Notes under the pieces: model-generated
What the model saw: the letters and a program-made list of their open reading frames with translations, nothing else
Told to the model about the DNA's origin: nothing
Database searches by the model: none
Origin: Geothrix campi
GTDB lineage: Bacteria > Acidobacteriota > Holophagae > Holophagales > Holophagaceae
Length of the DNA stretch: 64,000 bases
Reading direction: 5' to 3'
NCBI RefSeq assembly: GCF_024609265.1
Contig: NZ_JANHMP010000002.1
Location: forward strand, 520,490 to 584,489
In this document: positions 52,408 through 61,084 of the stretch, piece after piece
Position numbering within the stretch: the stretch's first letter is position 1
How the letters are laid out: each line of letters starts with the position of its first letter
Made by a program: the position numbers and the translations under genes

Positions 52408-54122
52408 TGCCCGTGGCACCCGAATTCGAAACCTGGACGGAGGCCCCCGCCGCCGATGAACTGCGGCTGATCCCCATCGGCGGGCTCGGCGAATTCGGCA
52501 TGAATGCGCTGGTGGTGCACAGCGCCCGCAGCCTCTTCCTGGTGGACTGCGGCCAGCTCTTCCCGTCGGACGACCAGCCGGGCATCGACTCCATCGTGCC
52601 GGACTTCGCCTACCTGGAGCCCTTTGCGGAGCGTATCCAGGCGGTGCTGCTCACGCATGGGCACGAGGACCACATTGGCGCGCTGCCCTACTTCCTGCGC
52701 CGCTGGCCCGTGCCCGTGTATGGCACGGTCTTCACCCTCGGTCTGGTCGAAGGCAAGCTGCGTGAGCACGGCCTGGACCTGGGGTTGCTGCATACCGTGC
52801 GGGACTATGGCCGCGTGAAAGTGGGGGACGGAGAGATCGAGGCCGAGTGGATCCCCGTGACCCACAGCATTCCCGATGCCTGCGCCCTGGCCCTGCACAC
52901 GCCCCAGGGTGTGCTGGTGCACTCCGGCGACTTCAAAATCGATCCCGAGCCCTTGGACGGCCGGCTCACGGGCATGGATCGCCTGAGGGTTCTCGGTGAT
53001 GCCGGGGTGCGGCTGCTCATGGCGGATTCAACCAATGTGGGCCGACCGGGTCGCTCGCCCGCGGAAGCCCTGTGCCGCGAGGGTCTGGAGGCCGCCTTCG
53101 AGCAGACGAAGGGGCGCCTCTTCGTCACCACCTTCAGCTCCAATATCCACCGCCTGCAGACGGTGATCGACCTGGCCTACGAGTTCCGCCGCCGCGTGGT
53201 GCTGTTGGGGCGCAGCCTGGACCGCAACCTGGGGCTGGCCCGGTCGCTCAAGCGTCTGGATCTGCCTGACGACATCCTGATCGAGGTCAAGGACGCCCAG
53301 CTCTACGATCCCGACGAACTGCTCGTGCTCTGCACCGGCAGCCAGGGTGAGCCCATGAGCGGACTGGCGCGGCTGCTGCGCCGGGAGGTGAAAGGCCTGC
53401 GCATGGAACCCGGCGACCGCCTTGTGGTGAGCGCGCGTTCCATCCCCGGCAACGAAGTGTCCATCTCGCGGATGCTCGATCAGGCGGAGCGCCTGGGGGC
53501 GGAAACCTCGCTGGAGGGGCTGGGTCCCGTGCATGCCTCGGGCCATGGCTGTCGCGACGAACTGGCGGATCTCATCCGCGCCGTGCGGCCCGCCCAGATG
53601 GTGCCCGTGCATGGCACCTACCGGAACCTGAGGTCTCACGGCAAGTTGGCGGCTTCCCTGGGTTGGACACCGGAGCGCATCTCTTTGCTGGATGGTGGCC
53701 TCTGCCTGAGGCTGTTCGCAGATGGCCGGTTGGACATGCCCGGGGCGGTCCCCGTGGGCAAGTGTTTCGTGAGCGAGGGTGTCGACCACATGGTGGACGC
53801 CCGCGTGGTGAAGGACCGGCTCATCCTCCAGGAGGATGGCGTCGTGTTCGCCACCCTCCTGGTGGATCCCCAGACCGGCGACCTGGCCGCGGAACCTACC
53901 ATCCTCAGCCGCGGTTTCGTGATGCTCTCCGACGACGAGGCCTATGCGGAGCTGCTGGCAGGGGTGGCCCGCAAGACCTACGAGGATGCGCCGCCCTCCG
54001 TCCGCAAGGATGGGGAGGCTCTGCGCGATACCCTGCGTCTGGCCCTGCGCCGCATCATCCGCAAGACCACCCAGACCCGACCCCTGGTGATCCCGGTGGT
54101 TCTGGAGGCGCCTCAGATCTGA
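52404..54122 (+). CDS. rnj: Ribonuclease J-type exo/endoribonuclease
   Basis: 572 residues. GTG 52404 overlaps the rsmA stop; ATG 52407 is the next codon, so either start is possible. The beta-CASP metallo-beta-lactamase core shows HGHEDHIGAL (85-94), HSGDFKID and DSTN. The beta-CASP part contains TTFSSNIHRL and CTGSQGEPMSGL. The C-terminal domain ends RRIIRKTTQTRP. It is an mRNA and rRNA processing nuclease; its presence with no visible RNase E is consistent with Acidobacteriota. Convergent with the Spy-like gene. Confidence 0.95.
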   Translation: MMPVAPEFETWTEAPAADELRLIPIGGLGEFGMNALVVHSARSLFLVDCGQLFPSDDQPGIDSIVPDFAYLEPFAERIQAVLLTHGHEDHIGALPYFLRRWPVPVYGTVFTLGLVEGKLREHGLDLGLLHTVRDYGRVKVGDGEIEAEWIPVTHSIPDACALALHTPQGVLVHSGDFKIDPEPLDGRLTGMDRLRVLGDAGVRLLMADSTNVGRPGRSPAEALCREGLEAAFEQTKGRLFVTTFSSNIHRLQTVIDLAYEFRRRVVLLGRSLDRNLGLARSLKRLDLPDDILIEVKDAQLYDPDELLVLCTGSQGEPMSGLARLLRREVKGLRMEPGDRLVVSARSIPGNEVSISRMLDQAERLGAETSLEGLGPVHASGHGCRDELADLIRAVRPAQMVPVHGTYRNLRSHGKLAASLGWTPERISLLDGGLCLRLFADGRLDMPGAVPVGKCFVSEGVDHMVDARVVKDRLILQEDGVVFATLLVDPQTGDLAAEPTILSRGFVMLSDDEAYAELLAGVARKTYEDAPPSVRKDGEALRDTLRLALRRIIRKTTQTRPLVIPVVLEAPQI

Positions 54123-54125
54123 GCC

Positions 54126-54635
54126 CTACCGCCGACCCCGGCGGATTCCGGCGCCGGGTCGAAGGCCGGGCTCGGGCCGGTTGCCGAGGCCCTGGCGGAG
54201 GGCCTCGACCATGCGTCGCTGCATCTCCTCGACATGGGTGATGAGGCGCACCTGCTGGGCGGGGCTCAGCCGGGCGCGGATATCCTCCTCGAACTTGAAC
54301 TTGAGTTCCGCCTGCTGGCGGCGCAGTTCCACGAACTGTTCCAGCAGGGGGCGGACCTTGGCGTTCTTTTCGTCCTCGGAGCCGGGGCCTATCAGGATGT
54401 CGTTGAAGTTGCGCCGGATCTGCTGGATCTGCCGGGTCTTCTCAAACTGTTCCCGGTCGTAGCGCGACCAGCGCTCCACCACGACCCGCGCCTGCTCCTC
54501 GGGAAGCCCCACGGTCTGCTGAAGCTGTTCCATCCGGAAGCGGGCCAGCGGGCGTTCGTCTTCCGCCTGGGCCTGGGCGTGGGCGGACAGGCCGGCAAGC
54601 AGGAGGAAGGTCATCAATAGGGTGGGGCGGAGCAT
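54126..54635 (-). CDS. Spy/CpxP-like periplasmic stress protein
   Basis: 169 residues from ATG 54635; a GTG three codons earlier overlaps the anti-sigma stop and is an alternative. A signal peptide (about 1-20, LLAGLSAHAQ) precedes a helical domain. It contains VGLPEEQARVVVERWSRYDREQFEKTRQI and LSPAQQVRLITHVEEMQ, which resembles the LTxxQ pattern of Spy/CnrX/ZraP-type proteins. The tail is rich in Arg and Gly. Third gene of an ECF-sigma operon, so it is probably an output or part of the sensor. Confidence 0.72.
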   Translation of the reverse strand: MLRPTLLMTFLLLAGLSAHAQAQAEDERPLARFRMEQLQQTVGLPEEQARVVVERWSRYDREQFEKTRQIQQIRRNFNDILIGPGSEDEKNAKVRPLLEQFVELRRQQAELKFKFEEDIRARLSPAQQVRLITHVEEMQRRMVEALRQGLGNRPEPGLRPGAGIRRGRR

Positions 54636-54640
54636 GGGGA

Positions 54641-55147
54641 TCACCTCGCGGGGGCCGGAGCCGTATCCAGGCGCTTCAAGAGTGTCTTCATTTCCTCGGG
54701 GCTGAGGGCCTGGATCTGGGCGGCCTCCTCCTCGTGGTTGTGGAATGGCGTGTCCGTGGTGGAGAGTTCGAGGATGTCGGGCTGCCGGGGCAGCGTGGCC
54801 TCCACATAGGGCGTCCGGTTCGCACGGCCCGCCAGGAAGGCGCCGGCGCTCACGGCCATGAGTACGGCGGCGGCGGCAGTCCAGCCGAGGGGGCCCAGCC
54901 GGTGCCTCAGGGCGGGTCGGGCGGGGAGCTTCCGGAGGATTCGGCTTGGCAGGCGGTCGAAATAGCCGGCCGGGGCCAGTACCTCGGGGCAGTCTTCCTG
55001 GGCCAGGAAGCAGACCCGGGCCTCGGAACAGGCCGTGCAACCCTTCAGGTGCGTCTCGACAGCAGGGCCGGGATCCAGAGGGTCAGCCTCGATGGCAGCC
55101 AGGGCGGCGACGCAGGCTTCGGGAATAGGGAGGGGTCCGGAATTCAT
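54641..55147 (-). CDS. Anti-sigma factor with zinc-finger (zf-HC2) N-terminus
   Basis: 168 residues. A partial HC2 motif (HLKGCTAC: H33, C37, C40) lies in the cytoplasmic N-terminus, which binds ECF sigma factors. A single transmembrane helix (TAAAAVLMAVSAGAFLAG, about 89-106) and a periplasmic tail follow. It overlaps the sigma gene by 4 bp (ATGA) and abuts the Spy-like gene, so it is likely to sequester the upstream sigma factor until an envelope signal releases it. Confidence 0.85.
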   Translation of the reverse strand: MNSGPLPIPEACVAALAAIEADPLDPGPAVETHLKGCTACSEARVCFLAQEDCPEVLAPAGYFDRLPSRILRKLPARPALRHRLGPLGWTAAAAVLMAVSAGAFLAGRANRTPYVEATLPRQPDILELSTTDTPFHNHEEEAAQIQALSPEEMKTLLKRLDTAPAPAR

Positions 55148-55815
55148 GCGCGGCCTCCTTTGACATGGCGGGTGAGGTTCTGGATGGCATGGAAGATGTG
55201 CGCCTTCACACTGCCCACGGAGGTTCCCATCTGTTGGGCGATCTGCTCATATTTCCAGTCATGTTGCAGTTTCAGGGTGAGGGCTTCCTTCTGGCGGCGG
55301 GGCAGTTTCGGAAGGGCCTCGTGCAACAGGCGCCGCGCCTCCTGGTCCAGCAAGGAGGAAACCTGGGTCTCCTCCACCCGGAGGGCCGGATGGTCCAGGG
55401 TGCCCTCGGGCCCCTCGAGGCTTTCGTGTTCCCGGGCCATGCGCTCACGGAAATTCAGGGCCTGGCGGGTGGCGATGGTGATGAGCCAGGTCCGGAAGGA
55501 GGACTCGAAGCGGAAACCCGGCAGGGCGCGGAAGACACGGATGAAGGTCTCCTGCACGACGTCATCGGCGTCCTGGTGGTTCTTGACGATGGAAAACGCC
55601 TTGCCGTAGACATCCCGGGAGAACAGGCGCACCAAGCTGGCGAAAGCGGCCTGATCGCCGCCCTGGGCAGCCTCGACCCAGCCCAGCACCTCGGGTGTGT
55701 GGTAGGGCGAGGCCGGGTCGGGGAGCCGATCGGCGGTCCGGGGGATCGTCTGGGGCATCAGGGGCTCGTTCAAGGCGGCTTCCGCCATCATGTTAGGCTC
55801 CGGCGCCAGGGACAA
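55144..55815 (-). CDS. ECF-type RNA polymerase sigma factor
   Basis: 223 residues; ATG 55815 chosen as the first start. Region 2 (about 66-130) includes DADDVVQETFIRVFRALPGF and the -10 recognition helix SFRTWLITIATRQALNF. Region 4 (about 165-215) has LPRRQKEALTLKLQHDWKYEQIAQQMGTSVGSVKAHI, which reads the -35. The N-terminal ~50 residues are an extension, possibly mis-started. First gene of the operon with its anti-sigma factor. The regulon is unknown. Confidence 0.93.
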   Translation of the reverse strand: MSLAPEPNMMAEAALNEPLMPQTIPRTADRLPDPASPYHTPEVLGWVEAAQGGDQAAFASLVRLFSRDVYGKAFSIVKNHQDADDVVQETFIRVFRALPGFRFESSFRTWLITIATRQALNFRERMAREHESLEGPEGTLDHPALRVEETQVSSLLDQEARRLLHEALPKLPRRQKEALTLKLQHDWKYEQIAQQMGTSVGSVKAHIFHAIQNLTRHVKGGRA

Positions 55816-55912
55816 TGGGGTGGAATCGCCGTCACTGGATGGACCCGGGAAGCCCTTCTGGGGTTGAATGGAAATGGTGCAAGTCTTCAGTCTTCAATCT
55901 TCAGGAGTATCC

Positions 55913-56434
55913 ATGCGCAACCGCATCACCCCGCTGCTCACGGAAGCGCAGATCCGGGCCCGGGTCCAGGAACTGGGCGCCCAGCTGTCCCGGGACTATG
56001 CGGGCGAGGACTTGGTGGTGATCGGGCTCCTGAACGGCGTGTTTCCCTTCTTCGCGGATCTCGTGCGGGCCATGGACCTCGATATCGACGTGAGCTTCAT
56101 GCAGGTCTCCAGCTACGGTGCCGGTACCGAAAGCACGGGGGAAGTGCACATCCTCAAGGACCTGGACCGCTCCATCCAGGGACGCCACGCCCTGGTGGTC
56201 GAAGATATCGTGGACACCGGGCTCACCCTGTTCAAGGTCCGCAACCTGCTCCAGGACCGGGAACCCCTGAGTCTGAAGATCTGCACCCTCCTGGACAAGC
56301 CCAGTCGCCGCAAGATCGAGGTGCCTGTGGACTACATCGGCTTCACCATTGAGGATCACTTCGTGGTGGGCTATGGCCTCGACTTCGACGGCAAGCTCCG
56401 CAACTTGCCTTATGTGGGTGTCTATCATCCCTAG
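55913..56434 (+). CDS. hpt: Hypoxanthine-guanine phosphoribosyltransferase
   Basis: 173 residues from ATG 55913 (caggagtatcc upstream as binding site). Salvages hypoxanthine and guanine using PRPP. Signatures: the N-terminal ITPLLTEAQIRARVQELGAQLSRDY, VVIGLLNGVFPFFADLVRAM, the PRPP loop VVEDIVDTGLTL (about 98-109) and DYIGFTIEDHFVVGYGLDFDGK near the end. Starts an operon-like row hpt-lptE-holA. Confidence 0.96.
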   Translation: MRNRITPLLTEAQIRARVQELGAQLSRDYAGEDLVVIGLLNGVFPFFADLVRAMDLDIDVSFMQVSSYGAGTESTGEVHILKDLDRSIQGRHALVVEDIVDTGLTLFKVRNLLQDREPLSLKICTLLDKPSRRKIEVPVDYIGFTIEDHFVVGYGLDFDGKLRNLPYVGVYHP

Positions 56435-56441
56435 GATCTTC

Positions 56442-57017
56442 GTGCCCGCTTCTCCGCGTTTTTTCCTTGTCGCCATCTTGATCGCGGTCAGTGCCGGCTG
56501 CGGGTACCACCGTCTGGACCGGCAGCCACGGTCGGCGGCGTGGGCGAAACAGGGTGAGACCATCCGGTTGGCGCGGTTCCGCAACCTGACCCCTCGGCTG
56601 GGGCTGGAGGATCGCTTCACCAAGGCTCTGGAGAACCGCATTGTCGCGGCCAGCCCCTGGCGCCTGGTGGGGGCCGGCGAGCCTTCCCGCTGGGTGCTTC
56701 AGGGCACGCTGGAGGGCTACTCGTCCCGCGCTCTTGGCCTGTCTCTGGGCACCGCGCTGCCCCAGGGCAACGACCGCCTGAGAAGCAGCGCCGGGTCGGC
56801 TTCCCGCGTGGAGGTGGCCGTGGTGGCCAGCGTGGAACTGCTGGACGGGCAAACGGGCGCCGTGGTGCTGTCGCGCCGGGGCCTGACGTTCTCCAACCAG
56901 TACCGGGTCGACCAGAACTTCGCCAGCTTCGACAACCGGGAGCTCCAGGTCCTGGAGAGTCTCGCGGATGATTTCGCCGAGAGCTTCCTCACCCAGCTGC
57001 TGGAAGGCACGGACTGA
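56442..57017 (+). CDS. lptE: LptE-like lipopolysaccharide-assembly lipoprotein
   Basis: 191 residues from GTG 56442; the open frame extends far into hpt, so this is the plausible start, with tagga 6-7 bases upstream. A signal peptide with lipobox ends at Cys near residue 21 (LIAVSAGCGYHRL), so an acylated protein. The mature part is the LptE layout with ETIRLARFRNLTPRLGLEDRFTKALENRI and ending EDFAESFLTQLLEG-like residues. In the family it plugs LptD. Followed by holA with a TGATG overlap, as in many genomes. Confidence 0.85.
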   Translation: MPASPRFFLVAILIAVSAGCGYHRLDRQPRSAAWAKQGETIRLARFRNLTPRLGLEDRFTKALENRIVAASPWRLVGAGEPSRWVLQGTLEGYSSRALGLSLGTALPQGNDRLRSSAGSASRVEVAVVASVELLDGQTGAVVLSRRGLTFSNQYRVDQNFASFDNRELQVLESLADDFAESFLTQLLEGTD

Positions 57018-58039
57018 TGGCCACCGCTCAAGCCTGGCTGGACCACACCTTCGCGCTGGTGCATGGCGAAGATGGCGATGGCCGGCGGAAAGCCGTGGCG
57101 GAATGGACCGCGCGGCATGTGGACACGGAATGGGCGGATTTCACCCTGACGGTCTGCTCTGAGGGGTGTCCCTGGCCCGAGGTGATGGCGGCCCTCCAGG
57201 AGGCGGCGCCCTTGGGCGCCGAGGCCCGCACTGTGATCGTGCCTGCGGCGGACAACCTGTTCACGCGCGCCAAGGAACTGCCCGGCTCGGTCAAGGCCCT
57301 CCTGGAAAAGCCGCCGCAGGGCGTGAACCTGTTGCTGGTGGCCTGGACCACGCTGCCGGCTGCCCCGGGGAAGGCCCTGGGCGCAAAACCCTGGACCGAC
57401 TGGGCCAAGGCGGGCCGGATCCTCAAGGTGGGGGCCCTGGAAGTCGCCGAGATCCCCGGTTTCATCGAGGCCGAAGCCAAGCGCCTGGGCCTCTCGCTTC
57501 AGGGGGCCGCGGCCACCCTCCTGGCCCAGCGGCAGGGCGGAAACCCCGGCCTGCTCAAGCGGGCCCTGGAGGTGCTGGATCTGCTGGCGGAGGATCGCCG
57601 CGTCACCGAGGACATGGTGAACCAGGTGACCTTCCGGCTGGCAGAGCAGAAAGCCTTCGCCTGGTCGGGAGCCTGGCAGAGAGGGGATGCCGCCGGGGCC
57701 CTCAAGGCCCTCCGCATGGCCCTGGAGGATGGCGATGAGCCCCTGATGCTGCTGGGACAGGCCCGGCGCGAGGTGGATCGCCTGTTGCGATACGCGGAAG
57801 CCCAGGCCGTGGGCCTGAAAGGGGCCGAGCTGACTTCCGCCCTGGGTTTGTCGCCCAAGCAGGCTTTCCTGCTGGATGGCTATCGCGGGGCCTTCGACAA
57901 GCTGAAACCGAGGGGCGTCAAAGGGCTGTTGGGCCGCCTGAATCAATGCGAGCGCGACCTCAAGGGCATGGCCATCTCCCGCAGCGAAGCCCCCCTGCTG
58001 GATCTGACGCTTACCCTCTGCCGGGCCTGGGGGCGCTGA
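57017..58039 (+). CDS. holA: DNA polymerase III delta subunit
   Basis: 340 residues. Clamp-loader subunit that opens the beta clamp. The N-terminal domain has RTVIVPAADNLFTRAKELPGSVKALL and LLLVAWTTLPAAPGK; the middle has a typical helical pattern, LAQRQGGNPGLLKRALEVLDLL; the collar domain ends with LGLSPKQAF and LGRLNQCERDLKGMAISRSEAPLLDLTL. The start overlaps the lptE stop. Together with lptE it marks a common gene pair. Confidence 0.88.
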   Translation: MATAQAWLDHTFALVHGEDGDGRRKAVAEWTARHVDTEWADFTLTVCSEGCPWPEVMAALQEAAPLGAEARTVIVPAADNLFTRAKELPGSVKALLEKPPQGVNLLLVAWTTLPAAPGKALGAKPWTDWAKAGRILKVGALEVAEIPGFIEAEAKRLGLSLQGAAATLLAQRQGGNPGLLKRALEVLDLLAEDRRVTEDMVNQVTFRLAEQKAFAWSGAWQRGDAAGALKALRMALEDGDEPLMLLGQARREVDRLLRYAEAQAVGLKGAELTSALGLSPKQAFLLDGYRGAFDKLKPRGVKGLLGRLNQCERDLKGMAISRSEAPLLDLTLTLCRAWGR

Positions 58040-58045
58040 GCCGGT

Positions 58046-58210
58046 TCAGAGCATCAGCACCTGGTCTGCTCCCAGCATCCAGGTTGTGGCTCCGCATCCG
58101 TGCCGTGTAGGCGCCTTGAGGATGAGCAGGTGCTTGCCCAAGGGATCACCGCAGGAGTCGACCCAGTGAGCCCCGGCTGAATTCCAGCCCGCAGGCAGAG
58201 GAACCGGGCA
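58046..58210 (-). pseudogene. Possible remnant of an exported-protein C-terminus
   Basis: On the minus strand a frame encodes about 55 residues ending in TGGMLGAD-like hydrophobic sequence (GWNSAGAHWVDSCGDPLGKH and TRHGCGATTWMLGADQVL). It has no credible start, and lies in the 232-bp gap between holA and the fumarase gene. It reads more like protein than the other frames. It might be a decayed gene tail or chance; I could not recognise a family. Confidence 0.25.
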
Positions 58211-58271
58211 TTGATCACTTGAGCCTCGGCTTCGGCGGGCGGATGATGGGGGTCTGGATTCCGGAGGGCCC

Positions 58272-59252
58272 ATGTCTGAATGCGTCGTTCCCACCCTGAC
58301 CTCCAACGAGGTGGTGGCATCCAAGTCTGTGCTGCCCGCGGGATGGAAGGCGGACCTGTCCAATCTGAAGGGCCTGGACCTGACCCTGCCCATGCTGGAG
58401 CTGCTGCGCCGGTCGACGAGCCGCCTGCCCCAGGATGTCATCGACGCCCTGGTGAAGGGCCGCGACGCCGAGGAAGAGGGCAGCCGGGCCTTCAACACGC
58501 TCAACGACATGGTGCGGAACATCATCCTCGCGGATGGCAACGTGTCGCCCCTCTGCCAGGACACGGGCACCATCATCGTCTGGGTGCGCCATCCCTTCGG
58601 CCTGAGCCAGCGCGCCGCCAAGCAGCAGATCCGGGCGGCCGTGGCCGAGGCCACCAAGCGGTCCTGGTTGCGCCCCAATTGCGTGGAAGCCCTCAGCGGC
58701 AAGAACACGGGCACCAACATGGATCCCTTCCATGAGGGGCACCCGGCCGTCCACTTCGAGGAGTGGGACAAGCCGGAAGTGGAGATCGCCGTCATGCAGA
58801 AGGGCGGGGGCTGCGAGAACGTGGGTGCCCAGTACCGCCTGCCGGACGCCGCCATCGGCGCGGGCCGCGACATCAAGGGCGTGCGCAAGTGCATCATCGA
58901 TGCCGTGGTCAAGGCCCAGGGCCAAGGCTGCAGCCCCGGCATCCTCGGCGTGGCCATCGGCGGCGACCGCGTCAGCAGCTACGAGAAGAGCAAGGAACTG
59001 ATCCTCCGCAAGCTGGGAACCCCCAACCCCGATCCGAAGATGGACGCCTTCGAGAAGGAGATCACGAACGATCTCAACACTCTGGGCATCGGCCCCATGG
59101 GCTACGGCGGCAACACCACCGTGCTGGGCGTTCTGGTGGAGGAGATGTACCGCCACCCCGCCAGCTTCTACGTGAGCATCAGCTACATGTGCTGGAGCAG
59201 CCGCCGGGGCTCGATCACGCTCAAGACCAACGGCGAAGTGTCCTTCGACTGA
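58272..59252 (+). CDS. Class I fumarate hydratase, alpha subunit (tartrate dehydratase-like)
   Basis: 326 residues. Iron-sulfur fumarase subunit; three cysteines expected to bind the [4Fe-4S] cluster are C95 (LCQDTGT), C181 (GGGCENV) and C220 (GCSPGILGVAIGGDR). The two subunits together convert fumarate to malate in the citric acid cycle. It is followed by the beta subunit 20 bp downstream. Class I enzymes are oxygen-sensitive, which suits an anaerobic or microaerobic respirer. Tartrate dehydratase cannot be excluded. Confidence 0.9.
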   Translation: MSECVVPTLTSNEVVASKSVLPAGWKADLSNLKGLDLTLPMLELLRRSTSRLPQDVIDALVKGRDAEEEGSRAFNTLNDMVRNIILADGNVSPLCQDTGTIIVWVRHPFGLSQRAAKQQIRAAVAEATKRSWLRPNCVEALSGKNTGTNMDPFHEGHPAVHFEEWDKPEVEIAVMQKGGGCENVGAQYRLPDAAIGAGRDIKGVRKCIIDAVVKAQGQGCSPGILGVAIGGDRVSSYEKSKELILRKLGTPNPDPKMDAFEKEITNDLNTLGIGPMGYGGNTTVLGVLVEEMYRHPASFYVSISYMCWSSRRGSITLKTNGEVSFD

Positions 59253-59272
59253 CCGCGACGACGAGGCTCAAC

Positions 59273-59851
59273 ATGATCCGTCTCACCACTCCCATCACCG
59301 AAGACCAGATCCGCCAGCTCAAGGTCGGCGACGAAGTGCTGCTCAGCGGCCGCGTCGTCCTCAGCCGCGACATGGGCCACAAGTACATGAAGGAGCAGAA
59401 GCCCGAGTGGCTGAAGCCCATCCTCGAGAACATGGTCATCTACCACTGCGGCCCTGTGGTCCGCAAGAACCCGGACGGCAGCTGGTCCTTCGTGGCCGCG
59501 GGTCCCACCACCTCCATCCGCGAGGAGCCCTACCAGGCCGATGTCATCGAAACCTACAAGGTGCGCGGTGTCATCGGCAAGGGCGGTATGGGCAAGAAGA
59601 CCAGTGAGGGCCTCCAGAAGACCGGGGCCGTCTATCTCCACGCCACCGGCGGCGCCGGCAGCCTGCTGGCCGAGCGCTGCAAGCGCGTGGTGGACGTGAA
59701 GATGCTGGAGGAGTTCGGCAGCCCCGAGGCCTTCTGGATCATCGAGGTGGAGGACTTCCCCCTGGTCGTCACCATGGACAGTCACGGCGGAAGCCTCCAC
59801 GAGATCGTCGCCCAGCAGAGCCAGGAGCGGGCCAAGGCCCTGATGGCTTGA
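59273..59851 (+). CDS. Class I fumarate hydratase, beta subunit
   Basis: 192 residues from ATG 59273. Family signatures: LLSGRVVLSRDMGHKYM, IYHCGPVV, AGPTTSIRE, VIGKGGMGKKT, and the segment FWIIEVEDFPLVVTMDSHG. Partner of the upstream alpha subunit, with the same operon layout as in other split class I fumarases. Position conflicts with a longer overlapping open frame that starts within the alpha gene; the canonical start was preferred. Confidence 0.92.
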   Translation: MIRLTTPITEDQIRQLKVGDEVLLSGRVVLSRDMGHKYMKEQKPEWLKPILENMVIYHCGPVVRKNPDGSWSFVAAGPTTSIREEPYQADVIETYKVRGVIGKGGMGKKTSEGLQKTGAVYLHATGGAGSLLAERCKRVVDVKMLEEFGSPEAFWIIEVEDFPLVVTMDSHGGSLHEIVAQQSQERAKALMA

Positions 59852-59897
59852 GCTACCTGGCGTTCTGGAATCGTCCCTCCCAGGCTAGGCTGGAGGG

Positions 59898-60728
59898 ATG
59901 GTCCAGACCTATCGACAGCTCCGCCTCGACCTGAGCGCGGCCCTCGCCGAATTCCTCGATCCTTCCGAAGCCCATGCTGAGAGCATCCGCTGGTTCGAAG
60001 AGGGGCTTAACCTGTCGCGTTCCTGGATGGCGGCCCACGGGGGTGAGCTCGCGCCCGGGTCCGCCCGGCGGCAGGTGAGTGCCTGGGTGCGCCGGCGGAA
60101 GACGGGCGAGCCCTGGGCGTACATCCTGGGCTGGTGCCTCTTTCGGGACCGGCGCTTCCAGGTCACCCGGGACACCTTGATTCCCCGCCCGGAGACCGAC
60201 CTGCTGGTGGAGGCGGCCCTGGAGGTGGGGAAGCGCCTGCGTGTGGAGCGATGTGTGGATGTGGGCACCGGCAGCGGCATCATCGCCGTGAGTTTGGCCC
60301 TGGAGTCGGGCTGGCAGGTGTCAGCCACCGATCTCAGTCCCGGGGCCCTGGTCGTGGCCCGGCGGAACGCGGCGGATCTCGGTGCCCGGGTGGCCTTCCT
60401 CGAGGGAAACCTGCTGGATCCGGTGCCGGACCCCTTGGGTTTGGTGGTGGCGAACCTCCCCTATGTGGATCCCGCGGATGAGCCGACCCTTCAGCGGGAG
60501 CTGGCCTTCGAACCCGCCTCGGCCCTCTTCGCCCCGGATCGGGGGCTGGCTCTGTCGGTGGCATTGCTGACCACCGCCAGGGTCCGTCAGGCACCGGCGT
60601 GCCTGTTGGAGATCGGGGCAGGTCAGGGGGGGGAACTGTGCCGCAGAGCGCTCGGGCTTGGATGGGGTAAAGCCCTGGTCCATCAGGATTTTGTGGGCCA
60701 TGACCGAATTCTTGTGGCCCTGGTCTGA
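59898..60728 (+). CDS. prmC: Release-factor glutamine methyltransferase PrmC
   Basis: 276 residues. Methylates the GGQ glutamine of peptide release factors. An N-terminal helical domain (about 1-75) precedes a Rossmann methyltransferase with IPRPETDLLVE, VDVGTGSGIIAVSLAL, and the substrate-binding NPPY motif present here as NLPYVDP. Usually next to prfA, which is absent. Small gap to flgM. Confidence 0.9.
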   Translation: MVQTYRQLRLDLSAALAEFLDPSEAHAESIRWFEEGLNLSRSWMAAHGGELAPGSARRQVSAWVRRRKTGEPWAYILGWCLFRDRRFQVTRDTLIPRPETDLLVEAALEVGKRLRVERCVDVGTGSGIIAVSLALESGWQVSATDLSPGALVVARRNAADLGARVAFLEGNLLDPVPDPLGLVVANLPYVDPADEPTLQRELAFEPASALFAPDRGLALSVALLTTARVRQAPACLLEIGAGQGGELCRRALGLGWGKALVHQDFVGHDRILVALV

Positions 60729-60842
60729 GGGGCGCAAGGCTTGGCTGGAATGTCTCGAAATGGGCTTAAAGCAGAAAATTGGGGAACCTGAATGCTTGAG
60801 GGATCCCGGTTCCCTGCCGATAGACGCTTTGTTGAGGTGGAC

Positions 60843-61082
60843 ATGAGCGGTACCGGTAGATCAGGCAGCGGCGGTCCTATCCAGAAGGCTGCGGGACGGA
60901 AGGATGCCGCCGCCGACCATCTCGTGGCCGTGGCGCATGAGGTCCTGGCCGAAACACCGGATGTGCGCGCCGAGAAGCTCAAGGCCCTGAAGCGGCAGCT
61001 GGAGGCGGGGACCTACCACCCCGATGAAGGAGCCGTAGCCGAGGGGCTCATCCGCGAGTATCTGGCGAAGACGGACGGCTAG
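60843..61082 (+). CDS. flgM: Anti-sigma-28 factor FlgM
   Basis: 79 residues from ATG 60843 (gaggtgg upstream; an in-frame ATG 17 codons earlier is possible). The C-terminal half matches FlgM: PDVRAEKLKALKRQLEAGTYHPDEGAVAEGLIREYL, the part that binds FliA. It holds sigma-28 inactive until the hook-basal body is complete. No flagellar genes neighbour it, so this is an isolated locus. Upstream GCCGATAG (60816-60823) resembles the -10 of sigma-28 promoters. Confidence 0.82.
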   Translation: MSGTGRSGSGGPIQKAAGRKDAAADHLVAVAHEVLAETPDVRAEKLKALKRQLEAGTYHPDEGAVAEGLIREYLAKTDG

Positions 61083-61084
61083 GA

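Noticed and set aside
60750..60775. A sigma-54 promoter (GG-N10-GC) before flgM.
   Set aside because: Only the GG/GC spacing matches; the flanking consensus bases are mostly absent.
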